In this document: positions 33,893 to 41,786 of the stretch, one piece after another | Layout of the letters: each line of letters begins with the position of its first letter | Numbering within the stretch: position 1 is the first letter of the stretch | The notes under the pieces: generated by a model | Seen by the model: only the letters and a program-made list of their open reading frames with translations | Told to the model about the DNA's origin: nothing | Database searches by the model: none | Program-made: the position numbers and the translations under genes | DNA from: Chitinophagaceae bacterium | GTDB taxonomy: Bacteria; Bacteroidota; Bacteroidia; Chitinophagales; Chitinophagaceae | NCBI GenBank assembly: GCA_016710165.1 | Contig: JADJLJ010000002.1 | Span: 62,001-126,000 of the forward strand | Direction: 5' to 3' | Length of the DNA stretch: 64,000 bases

Positions 33893-34477
33893 ATGCAACC
33901 AGAAAAATTTTCACCAAAAGACAGTCTGCAGCTTATTGACAGCATGATCAATCAGGCAAAAAACCGTGTTACCGAAAATGGTTTTTTATACCTGTTGTGG
34001 GGCTGGGTAATATTTATATGTGCCATTTTTCACTTTGCAGCATTAAAGCTGAGTTTGTTTAAAAAACCTGAACTGGTTTGGATGATTACATGGGGGATAG
34101 TGATTTTTCAAATTATTTACCTGGCCAAATTAAAAAAGAATGAAAAAGTAAAAACGTACAGTGATGGAATCATCGATGCAATCTGGATTTGTTTTGGAAT
34201 TTGCATGTTTGTACTCGTTATTGTTTTAGGTCGTTTTAATTTGTGGATCTATATAAACTCCCTGGTATTATTGTTATATGGCATACCAACCTTCTTATCG
34301 GGATTTGTTATGAGGTTTACACCATTAAAACTGGGCGGCATTTGCTGCTGGCTACTAGCCATTGCATCTACATTTACATCACCGGTCTATTATTTACTGA
34401 TGATTGCATTGGCTGTTATGATTGCCTGGATAATTCCCGGATACCTTTTAAGAAAAAAATTTAAAAATCAAAACTGA
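33893..34477 (+). CDS. Membrane protein, tandem paralogue 1
   Basis: 194 residues with an N-terminal soluble helix (SLQLIDSMINQAKNRVTENGFLYLLWGW) and five or six membrane segments. It is paralogous to the next gene: the helix pattern S-L-x-I-I/D-x-M-I-x-Q-A-K-x-x-(V/L)-T-(E/D)-N-G is shared, and then the topology. The stop is 1 bp before the next start. I do not recognise a named family; it looks like a small sensor or scaffold membrane protein. Confidence 0.8.
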   Translation: MQPEKFSPKDSLQLIDSMINQAKNRVTENGFLYLLWGWVIFICAIFHFAALKLSLFKKPELVWMITWGIVIFQIIYLAKLKKNEKVKTYSDGIIDAIWICFGICMFVLVIVLGRFNLWIYINSLVLLLYGIPTFLSGFVMRFTPLKLGGICCWLLAIASTFTSPVYYLLMIALAVMIAWIIPGYLLRKKFKNQN

Positions 34478-34478
34478 T

Positions 34479-35081
34479 ATGCCAAACGATCAGCAACTTT
34501 CGAATGAAAAAAGCCTGGCCATCATCCAGCAGATGATAAGCCAGGCAAAGACAAACTTAACTGATAATGGCATCAGCTGGCTGCTCTGGGGCAGCATGTT
34601 GATCCTGGCATCCGTATCCACCTTTGTTTTTATTAATATCGGCTCAGGAAATCTTTTCCTGGGCTGGGATATTTTTGGAGCAGTAACGATTGTCCTGCTT
34701 GGCTATGATGCATTTAAACCCAAACGCAAAAAAGTAAAGACCTATGTGGATGACCTGATGCGGATGGTGGATATCGGATTCTTTATCTGCCTTTTTGTTA
34801 TTATCCTCTCTATAAACATTTCAGTAAGTCCCAATGAAGGATTTGGATTTATGCTGATGGCATTTGCGTTCTTAATGCTCATTAAGGGAGGCGCTGTCAG
34901 ATCAAAAGCGCTGATGGTGGGCGCCGTTGTTAACTGGGCAGGAGCCATCGCCATTTTCATAAACAAGGACTTCAAGTACGATATGCTCATCATGGCAGCC
35001 GCTGTTCTGATCGGTTACATCATACCCGGGTTGATCCTTTGGGCAGAGTATAAAAGGTTAAATACAATTTCTAAAAAGTAA
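34479..35081 (+). CDS. Membrane protein, tandem paralogue 2
   Basis: 200 residues. Shares the N-terminal helix (SLAIIQQMISQAKTNLTDNGISWLLWGS) and the membrane topology of the previous gene, so this is a duplication. The start at 34479 comes directly after the preceding stop (translationally coupled), and the wHTH regulator follows after 13 bp. Pairing of such membrane proteins with a one-domain winged-helix regulator is a repeated arrangement in Bacteroidota. Confidence 0.8.
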   Translation: MPNDQQLSNEKSLAIIQQMISQAKTNLTDNGISWLLWGSMLILASVSTFVFINIGSGNLFLGWDIFGAVTIVLLGYDAFKPKRKKVKTYVDDLMRMVDIGFFICLFVIILSINISVSPNEGFGFMLMAFAFLMLIKGGAVRSKALMVGAVVNWAGAIAIFINKDFKYDMLIMAAAVLIGYIIPGLILWAEYKRLNTISKK

Positions 35082-35094
35082 CCGGTTCACGAAA

Positions 35095-35391
35095 ATGGAA
35101 TTTAAAGAACTCGATCCCATATTGCATTCACAGCTCAGGCTTGCCGTGGTAAGCCTGCTCATCAGCGTGCGGGAGGCCGAGTTCACGTTCTTAAAAGAGA
35201 AGACAAACTCCACGGCCGGTAACCTGAGTGTGCAGATCAATAAATTAAAGGATGCCGGGTATATTGAAGTGACCAAACAATTCAGCAATAATTATCCGCA
35301 AACGATCTGCAAGGTCACCAAAAAAGGGATTGAGGCATTTGAAGCTTATGTAAATGCCCTGCAGAGTTATATGAATCCCGGGGGTCAGTGA
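35095..35391 (+). CDS. Winged-helix transcriptional regulator (HTH_34 type)
   Basis: Ninety-eight residues forming one winged helix: LHSQLRLAVVSLLISVREAEFTFLKEKTNSTAGNLSVQINKLKDAGYIEVTKQFSNNYPQTICKVTKKGIEAFEAYVNAL. The recognition helix is NLSVQINKLKDAGYI. It belongs to the small MarR/ArsR-like regulators usually placed next to the membrane proteins they control. Likely an autoregulator of the 33.9-35.4 kb genes and perhaps of the ABC transporter that follows after a 104-bp gap. Confidence 0.9.
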   Translation: MEFKELDPILHSQLRLAVVSLLISVREAEFTFLKEKTNSTAGNLSVQINKLKDAGYIEVTKQFSNNYPQTICKVTKKGIEAFEAYVNALQSYMNPGGQ

Positions 35392-35472
35392 TCATATATG
35401 TCCTGTTTGTATCCGGTATTACATTATTCCGTCTAAAAATATTTTCCCAACCTTTTGCCTGCTTATCTGTTT

Positions 35473-35480
35473 TATCTTTG
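35473..35480 (+). promoter_or_regulatory. Candidate -7 box upstream of the ABC transporter
   Basis: TATCTTTG fits TAnnTTTG; a TTTTG at 35453-35457 is only 15 bases away, so the -33 spacing is poor. It lies 15 bases before the ATPase start. Could be a weak or regulated promoter. Confidence 0.3.
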
Positions 35481-35495
35481 TTAAGATAGAAACAG

Positions 35496-36428
35496 ATGCC
35501 AGCAATTATAAGCGTAAACCATCTTACGAAGCAGTTTAAAGAAATCACAGCTGTAAACGATCTCTCGTTTACCGTTAATGAAGGCGATGTATATGGTTTC
35601 CTGGGGCAGAATGGCGCCGGTAAATCCACTACCATACGCATGCTGCTTACCCTTATTAAACCCACCACCGGCTCGATCCGTATTTTTGGAAAAGACCTGT
35701 TAACCCACCGCACCGGGATATTGAAGCAGGTGGGCGCCGTCATAGAAAAACCCGACCTCTACAAATACCTTTCAGCATACGATAACCTGGCGCTGTTTGC
35801 AAAAATGAGCGGTATCCACCCTTCCAGAAGCTTACTGTTAAACCAGTTGAAAGCAGTAGGACTGGAGGAGCGGGCTTTCAGTAAAGTAAAAACATTCAGC
35901 CAGGGGATGAAACAAAGACTGGGTATTGCTGTTGCCCTGGTGCATGATCCAAAACTCATTCTGCTGGATGAACCCACCAACGGACTTGATCCACAGGGAA
36001 TAGCCGATATGCGTAATCTTATCCTTTCCCTTAGCCGGGAGATGGGCAAGACCATCCTTGTATCTTCTCACCTGCTGGGCGAAATTGAACTGATCGCTAC
36101 CCGTATGCTCATCATTCACAAAGGGAAAAAAATGGTGGAAGGGAATGTAGCGGAGTTGTTAGATCCTTCCCGGACGCTGGTGCAGGTTGAAACCACCAAT
36201 AATGAAACAGCGAGGGAAAAACTGCGGCATTCAAAATGGGAAATTTATTTACAACCGGGTACGGGTGAGGTACAGCTAAAGATGGATAAGGATGAAGTGC
36301 CCGGTCTTGTTGCCGGTCTTGTTGGCATGGGAATACAGGTGCTTTCAGTAAATCCAACCCATTCCCTGGAAGATTATTTTTTATCACTTACAACCCGACC
36401 CGGCCATGTGGAAGCTTTTGCAGATTGA
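35496..36428 (+). CDS. ABC-2 type transporter ATP-binding protein
   Basis: Cytoplasmic ATPase of a two-gene exporter, 310 aa. Walker A GQNGAGKST (residues 37-45), signature FSQGMKQRLG and Walker B LILLDEPTNGLDP. It overlaps the permease gene by 23 bases, so translation is coupled. C-terminal domain (about residues 220-310) is typical for drug/antibiotic-type ABC-2 ATPases. Substrate unknown. Confidence 0.95.
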   Translation: MPAIISVNHLTKQFKEITAVNDLSFTVNEGDVYGFLGQNGAGKSTTIRMLLTLIKPTTGSIRIFGKDLLTHRTGILKQVGAVIEKPDLYKYLSAYDNLALFAKMSGIHPSRSLLLNQLKAVGLEERAFSKVKTFSQGMKQRLGIAVALVHDPKLILLDEPTNGLDPQGIADMRNLILSLSREMGKTILVSSHLLGEIELIATRMLIIHKGKKMVEGNVAELLDPSRTLVQVETTNNETAREKLRHSKWEIYLQPGTGEVQLKMDKDEVPGLVAGLVGMGIQVLSVNPTHSLEDYFLSLTTRPGHVEAFAD

Positions 36429-37287
36429 ACTGTTTAAGATATTTAAAAAACCAAGGACCTATATTGCCTTCGGCGCCATCGCCGCATTCATTTTATTGAT
36501 ACAGCTTGCATTGCTTGTAAATGGCAAACAGTACCTGCAGTTTGTGCTTGGTTTCCTGGATGATTCTTTTGAGATACCGTATGATAAGATCAACAACGGT
36601 TACTGGATATGTTTTGCCATACTAAACCTGCTGCTTATTCATGTTCCTATACTGGTGGCATTGGTGGCCGGGGATATTGTTTCCGGCGAAGCCAATATGG
36701 GAACGCTTCGCTTACTGGTATCCAAGCCCATCAGCCGTACAGAGCTTATACTGGCAAAATTTTTTGCAGCCATGGCCTATGTTATTGTACTGCTTGCCTG
36801 GATGGCCTTGTTTGCACTGGGGCTTAGTATTATTTTATTTGGCACCGGCGATGTGGTGGTGGCCAAATCCTTTGAACTGCACCAGGTTGAAAAGGCCGAT
36901 GTGTTGTGGCGTTATTTTTCCGCTTTTGGATTTGCTGCGCTGGCGCTGGTACTGGTGGCTGCTTTATCACTGCTGCTGTCTGTCTTGTCGGATAACTCCA
37001 TCGGCCCCATTGTTGCTACGGTTTGCATCATAATCGTATGCACGCTTATCAGTGAAATGCAGATACCCCTGTATGATAAATACTTTAAGCCGTATTTATT
37101 CACTACCTATATGCTGGGCTGGAAGGGATTCTTTTACATCGGGGTAGATGCTGACGGACAGACCATTCGCGGCTCACTGCAGAATTTTCCGGCTATCTTA
37201 AAAAGCATCGGGGTGCTGGTAACTTATATCATAGTATTTGTTACAGCATCCATACTTGTATTTCGAAAAAAAGATATACTGTCCTGA
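36406..37287 (+). CDS. ABC-2 type transporter permease
   Basis: 293 aa with six membrane segments (first YIAFGAIAAFILLIQLALL, last LVTYIIVFVTASILVFR) and the conserved cytoplasmic element GDIVSGEANMGTLRLLVSKPISRTELILAK, which couples to the ATPase. Start ATG at 36406 lies within the ATPase gene. Together they should form a dimeric exporter or flippase. The LolA-like gene follows at once. Confidence 0.93.
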   Translation: MWKLLQIELFKIFKKPRTYIAFGAIAAFILLIQLALLVNGKQYLQFVLGFLDDSFEIPYDKINNGYWICFAILNLLLIHVPILVALVAGDIVSGEANMGTLRLLVSKPISRTELILAKFFAAMAYVIVLLAWMALFALGLSIILFGTGDVVVAKSFELHQVEKADVLWRYFSAFGFAALALVLVAALSLLLSVLSDNSIGPIVATVCIIIVCTLISEMQIPLYDKYFKPYLFTTYMLGWKGFFYIGVDADGQTIRGSLQNFPAILKSIGVLVTYIIVFVTASILVFRKKDILS

Positions 37288-37288
37288 T

Positions 37289-37987
37289 ATGAAAAGACCG
37301 ATCCTTACCTTATTAATATTGTGTGCGTTGACACCGGTTATCTCAACAGCGCAGGATGTTACCCAGCTGGTGGAAAAAGTAAAAGCCAGGATCGACGGGG
37401 TAAAAGATTATACGGCATGGGGTAAGATGAAGACCAATGTCAGTTTTTTAAAAGTGCCGGTGGCAAACGTGGTGATCTGGTTTAAAAAACCCAACCAGTT
37501 AAGAATCAAGAATGAAAAAGGCATTTCATTTGTGCCAAAGGGTGCCGTCAGCATCAACCTGAACAATGTGCTGAGTAACGGCTCATACACCGTACTGGAT
37601 GCAGGGATTGATAAAATAGCCGGCATCCCGGTAAGGGTTGTGAAATTATTGCCCTCGGATGATAATGCAGATGTGGTGTTATCCACCTTGTATATTGATG
37701 AATCCAGGCAGGTTATCCTTAAGACAAAAACAACTAAAAGAGACAATGGCAGTTATGAACTGGAGATGAGTTACGGAAAATATATTTCGTTTGGCCTGCC
37801 GGATAAGATCGTTTTTTCCTTTAATACCAAGGATTACAAACTTCCCAAAGGAGTGACCTTTGATTTTGATGACGGAACTCCCGTAAAACAGGATACAGAA
37901 AAAAATAAAAACAGGAAGGGCCGGGCGGAAATAACCATCAGCACGTACACGATCAATAAAGGGTTGTCTGATGATGTTTTTAAATAA
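37289..37987 (+). CDS. LolA-like periplasmic protein
   Basis: The start ATG at 37289 is chosen because it gives a signal peptide (MKRPILTLLILCALTPVISTAQDV); the frame is open further upstream without such a leader. The mature protein shows the LolA/LppX fold pattern: VEKVKARIDGVKDYTAWGKMKTN, FKKPNQLRIKNEKGISFVPKGAV, then long beta strands, and a C-terminal KAEITISTYTIN element (RAEITISTYTIN). LolA-like proteins carry lipoproteins or lipids across the periplasm. The gene follows the permease by 1 bp, so the ABC transporter plus LolA-like carrier may export a lipid-like substrate. This is an inference from context. Confidence 0.78.
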   Translation: MKRPILTLLILCALTPVISTAQDVTQLVEKVKARIDGVKDYTAWGKMKTNVSFLKVPVANVVIWFKKPNQLRIKNEKGISFVPKGAVSINLNNVLSNGSYTVLDAGIDKIAGIPVRVVKLLPSDDNADVVLSTLYIDESRQVILKTKTTKRDNGSYELEMSYGKYISFGLPDKIVFSFNTKDYKLPKGVTFDFDDGTPVKQDTEKNKNRKGRAEITISTYTINKGLSDDVFK

Positions 37988-38001
37988 CGTCGTTTACCGC
38001 A

Positions 38002-39102
38002 TCATTCCGGTATATCGCTGATCTTTTCATCCACTGCATTGGCGATCACGACCGAGCTCATTTTCTTCAGCGGGTTTTTGTGCTGCTCGTCGTATTCATG
38101 CCGGCCCACAATAATGTCAATGCATTTATAGATGGCTTCCCGGAAAGATGATTCATCCGCCTTGCCCTGGCCGGCAATATCAAAGGCTACGCCGTGATCG
38201 GGAGATGTCCGCACACCCGGGAGGCCCGCTGTATAATTCACGCCTTCACCAATGGCCAGTGATTTAAAGGGGATCAGGCCCTGGTCGTGGTACATGGCCA
38301 GCACCGCATCAAATTTTTCATGTTGACCTCTTGCAAAAAAAGCATCTGCAGAATAAGGCCCAAAGCAGAAAACATCCCGGTACTTTGCTTCTTTAACGGC
38401 GGGTTTAATGATCTCTTCTTCTTCCTTACCGATGAGCCCCTCATCGCCGGCATGTGGATTTAAACCCAGTACGGCGATCCGGGGTTTGTTGATATTAAAA
38501 TCCCTTTTCAGTGAATTGCTGATGACCTGCAACTTGCTGATGATGCTTTCTTTGGTAATGGTTTGCGCCACCTCTTTTACGGGGAGATGTTCGGTCAGTA
38601 AAGCCACCCGCATATTCTCGGCGATCATCATCATGGCAACATCGGCCGTACCGAATAGATTTTTCAGGTACGGGGTATGCCCCGTGAAATTAAACTGCTG
38701 CGACTGGGTATTGTTCTTATGGATGGGTGCAGTAACCAGCCCGTCGATCTTTTTTTCTTTCAAAGCCAGTGCAGCAGCCGTCAGACTTTTTATTGCATAC
38801 TGCCCTCCAATATCATTTAAAATGCCGGGGTTGATATTCACTTCTTCTTCCCAGCAATTATACAGGTTCAGTTGTTTGTGATTGACACGCCCCAGGTCCT
38901 TTACACTCATGAAATTCAGATTATAACCCGGAAGGCTCTTCCGGTAAAAATTCAGCACTTTATTGTTTGCAAAGATCACGGGTGTGCAGATATCCAGTAT
39001 GCGGCTATCGCCCAGGGTCTTTATCAACAGCTCAATACCAATACCATTTAGATCCCCGCAGGTGATCCCGATAACGGGCTTGTGTTCTGTAAATGCACTC
39101 AT
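38002..39102 (-). CDS. pdxA: 4-hydroxythreonine-4-phosphate dehydrogenase
   Basis: Pyridoxal phosphate (vitamin B6) biosynthesis enzyme, cytoplasmic. The start MSAFTEHKPVIGITCGDLNGIGIELL (39102) fits the family; an upstream in-frame ATG adds ten unlikely residues. Family motifs: ITCGDLNGIG, TAPIHKNNTQ, GHTPYL, GLNPHAGDEG, MYHDQGLIPFK. Metal-binding histidines are in GHTPY, NPHAGD and YHDQG. Convergent with the LolA-like gene (14-bp gap). Confidence 0.95.
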   Translation of the reverse strand: MSAFTEHKPVIGITCGDLNGIGIELLIKTLGDSRILDICTPVIFANNKVLNFYRKSLPGYNLNFMSVKDLGRVNHKQLNLYNCWEEEVNINPGILNDIGGQYAIKSLTAAALALKEKKIDGLVTAPIHKNNTQSQQFNFTGHTPYLKNLFGTADVAMMMIAENMRVALLTEHLPVKEVAQTITKESIISKLQVISNSLKRDFNINKPRIAVLGLNPHAGDEGLIGKEEEEIIKPAVKEAKYRDVFCFGPYSADAFFARGQHEKFDAVLAMYHDQGLIPFKSLAIGEGVNYTAGLPGVRTSPDHGVAFDIAGQGKADESSFREAIYKCIDIIVGRHEYDEQHKNPLKKMSSVVIANAVDEKISDIPE

Positions 39103-39170
39103 ATGTTTATCTGTTAAAGGGTAAAAGTACAATTTATTGGATTAACCATTTACAGGACCTGCTGCGGGGT

Positions 39171-39315
39171 AGTGTCCTATTTTGAATGATTGTCATCCTG
39201 AGCCTGCCTGCCGGTAGGCAGGGTACGAAGGATCTCCTGATCAGGATCGTTTGTTTATCCTGAGATGCTTCGTTCCTCAGCATGACAGATCACAAAATAT
39301 TCAAAATAGGACACT
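39171..39315. mobile_element. MITE-like element, 145 bp
   Basis: Terminal inverted repeats of 17 bp are perfect: agtgtcctattttgaat (39171-39187) and its complement (39299-39315). Direct repeats cctgctgcggggta (39158-39171) and cctgctgcggagta (39317-39330), 13 of 14 identical, flank it and look like a target duplication or duplicated chromosomal border. The interior adds a second inverted pair (tgtcatcctgag / ctcagcatgaca) and the hairpins cctgcctgccggtaggcagg and tcctgatcagga. There is no coding capacity. It fits a non-autonomous element mobilised by a transposase elsewhere. Confidence 0.6.
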
Positions 39316-39346
39316 GCCTGCTGCGGAGTACCGGCTGGATATATCA

Positions 39347-39377
39347 TAAAACAACAAGGCAGCCATTGGGCTGCCTG
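39347..39377 (-). terminator. Rho-independent terminator after the 39.4-41.4 kb T9SS gene
   Basis: On the minus strand, aggcagcc pairs with ggctgcct around a 4-base loop and is followed by TGTTGTTTT. It lies about 30 bases beyond the stop at 39406. Confidence 0.75.
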
Positions 39378-39405
39378 TATTGTGTTTATGATCGGGGTTA
39401 GTAAA

Positions 39406-41445
39406 CTATTGTTTGACGAGGCGCACTGTTTTTGGAGATCCACCCGGGGCGTACACGGTAACATGATAAATACCCCTGGTCATGGCGAATGTATTTATAG
39501 TAACCTGGTTGGCGCCGGGTACCAGTTGTGCTGCCTGGTTCCGTAAGATCCTGCCGGTAAGATCCGTGATGATGATATTCGCCTGTGATCTTTCAAATGC
39601 ATCCAGTCTCAGTACGGCATTCTCTTTTGTAACGGGGTTTGGTGAAATGCCCAGCAGGTCAACTCCTTTGGTTTTCAGAACCAACTGGATCGTGATGCTG
39701 TATGAGGCTTTTGCATCGGCATCGGTCATTTTAATGCGGTAATAGTTGATGCCGTTCTCTGGCTTAGCATCCGTATAGTCAAACGGCTGGCTGCACCTTG
39801 CCTGGCTGGCCGTAATGCTGCTAAGGCCGGTAAAGTGCTGTCCGTTGGTGCTCCGCTGTATCTCAAAAGTTACACTGGCTGAAGAACAGTTTGCTTTCCA
39901 GCTGAGTAAATGTTTCCCGTTCTGCTGCACTCCCTTAAAGTATTCCATGGTGATGGGCAGTACAGTTACCGGGGCGCTCGTGATGTAAAAACCAGAGAAA
40001 CTTGTTACCGGTACGACCACTTCCCACCAGTTGCGGGTTGCATTCCAGGTTACCGTAAAACCGCTGGTGGCTGTTGTAAAATCCTGTGATGGCCCGGTAT
40101 AGTTGGTTGGGTTGGTACCGGTACCATGAAATTGCCTCAGCAACAGATTGCTGATACCGGTGGCATCTGCCGGGCCGGTCGGTAATAATTTGAATCCGCT
40201 GTCGGTCGCTTTTGTATTGTAGTTGTTAAACTCCGTTTGGGTATAATATAATGTAATATTAGCGGTTGAAGTGGCAGGATAAGGATTGAGCAGGGGCTCA
40301 ATATCATATTTCCTTGCCAGGTACAGGGAAGAAGTTCCCATTTTGTTGGCGCCGGTATCCAGTTTTACACAGGTGAATATTGAATTGCTTACCGGGGAAA
40401 CGCCGGCAGGGGTAATGGTAGCAATAAGATTGCAGTTGCCATCGCGGTACTGGGTGCCCGAAGGCGACACACTTATGTTCTGGCATACCGGGGCACCACC
40501 GGCTGCTGCGGCCAATATATACGAAGCCGGGTCAACGGTAACTGTAACGGTGGTATTACCATTGTTTCCGTTTGCTGGATTTACAGCACTGACCGTATAG
40601 GTAGTGGTAATGGATGGAGAAGCCACCACCGTTGCGCCGGTTGTTGTATTTAAACCCGTTGCAGGTGACCAGCTAAAGTTTATGTTATCCGGGGTAAAAC
40701 GGTAAGCATCCGGCATACCGGTCCAGGTAGTTGTATTATTTCTCCCGGTTGCAACCGAAGCAACGGTGCCGGTACTGTTTTCAATGCCCTGGGCCTTGGT
40801 TACAGCTGTATTGGTACAGCTTGTTGTATGGATTTCTATGACATTGGTTGTTTCGTGTAAAACAACCTGTACGTCGGCCGTGGCCGAGCCACTGAAGAAC
40901 CGGATATTGCTGTAATCAACTACAAATTTTCTGTTTGGTGCGGTACCTACCTGGAAATATTGCAATACGGCAGGATTGGATGCTCCGGCAAAAGTCAGGT
41001 CACAGGTAATTGCATGAATAACATCATTGGGTGCAAAGGAATTTGGCAGGTTAACCCCATACCCCGTGGCCGTGGAATTGCTGCTGCCCAACCCGATCCA
41101 CCCATTGGTACTGATGTTTACTGCATTGAATGTATTGCCATAAAAACGGAAAGTAAAGGGGAGGGTTATATTATCCCAACGGCCATCATCGTATGTTCCA
41201 AAACTTAATGGCTCCAGGATGCTGTTTAATTGATCCACCAGTATGTTCGTTGCAAAAAGTGTCGGGTCGTATGGGTTATTTGCAATGGGGGAAACCGAAT
41301 AGCCCAACGGGGTTGCAGAAGCAGTGATGCTCACCGAATTTCCGGAACAGATGCTGGCGCTGGATGGATTTGTTGTGACAGTAAGCTGGGCAAATGAAAA
41401 CATTGCCAGGCAAACAATTGCCGCTGAAAAGCAGAATTTTTTCAT
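39406..41445 (-). CDS. Secreted Ig-like/choice-of-anchor protein with T9SS type A tail
   Basis: A 679-residue cell-surface protein. Signal peptide MKKFCFSAAIVCLAMFSFAQ. An N-terminal Ig-like part (TNPSSASICSGNSVSITAS) precedes a nidogen/choice-of-anchor-like region (STNGWIGLG, FVVDYSNIRFF, QVVLHETTNVIEIHTT). A second beta domain ends near residue 500 with YFKGVQQNGKHLLSWKANCSSASVTFEIQRSTNGQHF (T9SS-protein fibronectin-like module). The last 75 residues (LLGISPNPVTKENAV to VRLVKQ) are a type A sorting domain. No catalytic residues seen. Function likely adhesion or structural. Confidence 0.88.
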   Translation of the reverse strand: MKKFCFSAAIVCLAMFSFAQLTVTTNPSSASICSGNSVSITASATPLGYSVSPIANNPYDPTLFATNILVDQLNSILEPLSFGTYDDGRWDNITLPFTFRFYGNTFNAVNISTNGWIGLGSSNSTATGYGVNLPNSFAPNDVIHAITCDLTFAGASNPAVLQYFQVGTAPNRKFVVDYSNIRFFSGSATADVQVVLHETTNVIEIHTTSCTNTAVTKAQGIENSTGTVASVATGRNNTTTWTGMPDAYRFTPDNINFSWSPATGLNTTTGATVVASPSITTTYTVSAVNPANGNNGNTTVTVTVDPASYILAAAAGGAPVCQNISVSPSGTQYRDGNCNLIATITPAGVSPVSNSIFTCVKLDTGANKMGTSSLYLARKYDIEPLLNPYPATSTANITLYYTQTEFNNYNTKATDSGFKLLPTGPADATGISNLLLRQFHGTGTNPTNYTGPSQDFTTATSGFTVTWNATRNWWEVVVPVTSFSGFYITSAPVTVLPITMEYFKGVQQNGKHLLSWKANCSSASVTFEIQRSTNGQHFTGLSSITASQARCSQPFDYTDAKPENGINYYRIKMTDADAKASYSITIQLVLKTKGVDLLGISPNPVTKENAVLRLDAFERSQANIIITDLTGRILRNQAAQLVPGANQVTINTFAMTRGIYHVTVYAPGGSPKTVRLVKQ

Positions 41446-41786
41446 ATGAATCTGGATTACCCTTGATCATGGATAGAACGGGTAACGTGAAAAAATATTG
41501 CAGTATACACACGGCCCTCATGTATAACCCGGATAGAATAAATGGCTTGATCGCAACCGGCTGCCAAAATAAAATGTTCGTCACTGGAGGGGAAAAAATG
41601 GGTTTTCAAGCGGGGGTTCACGGTAAAATTACTGCAAAACTTACGTGGTAATACCCGGTCGTAATTTCTCAACGCATTTGTAGAAAATAAATTACAGAGA
41701 TTTGACAAAAAAAGCAATTTACAACAGCGTAAATACGTTTTAAATAAGAAGCTAACCCCTTTAAAATCAGTAAATCCAAATTCGAG
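41446..41786. other. Gene-free divergent spacer between two T9SS cargo genes
   Basis: Three hundred and forty-one bases with no supported gene. TACGTTTT (41734-41741) is one base off the -7 consensus but no -33 element lies at the right distance. Nothing else stands out; the start sites of both neighbours are supplied by their signal peptides. Confidence 0.5.
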
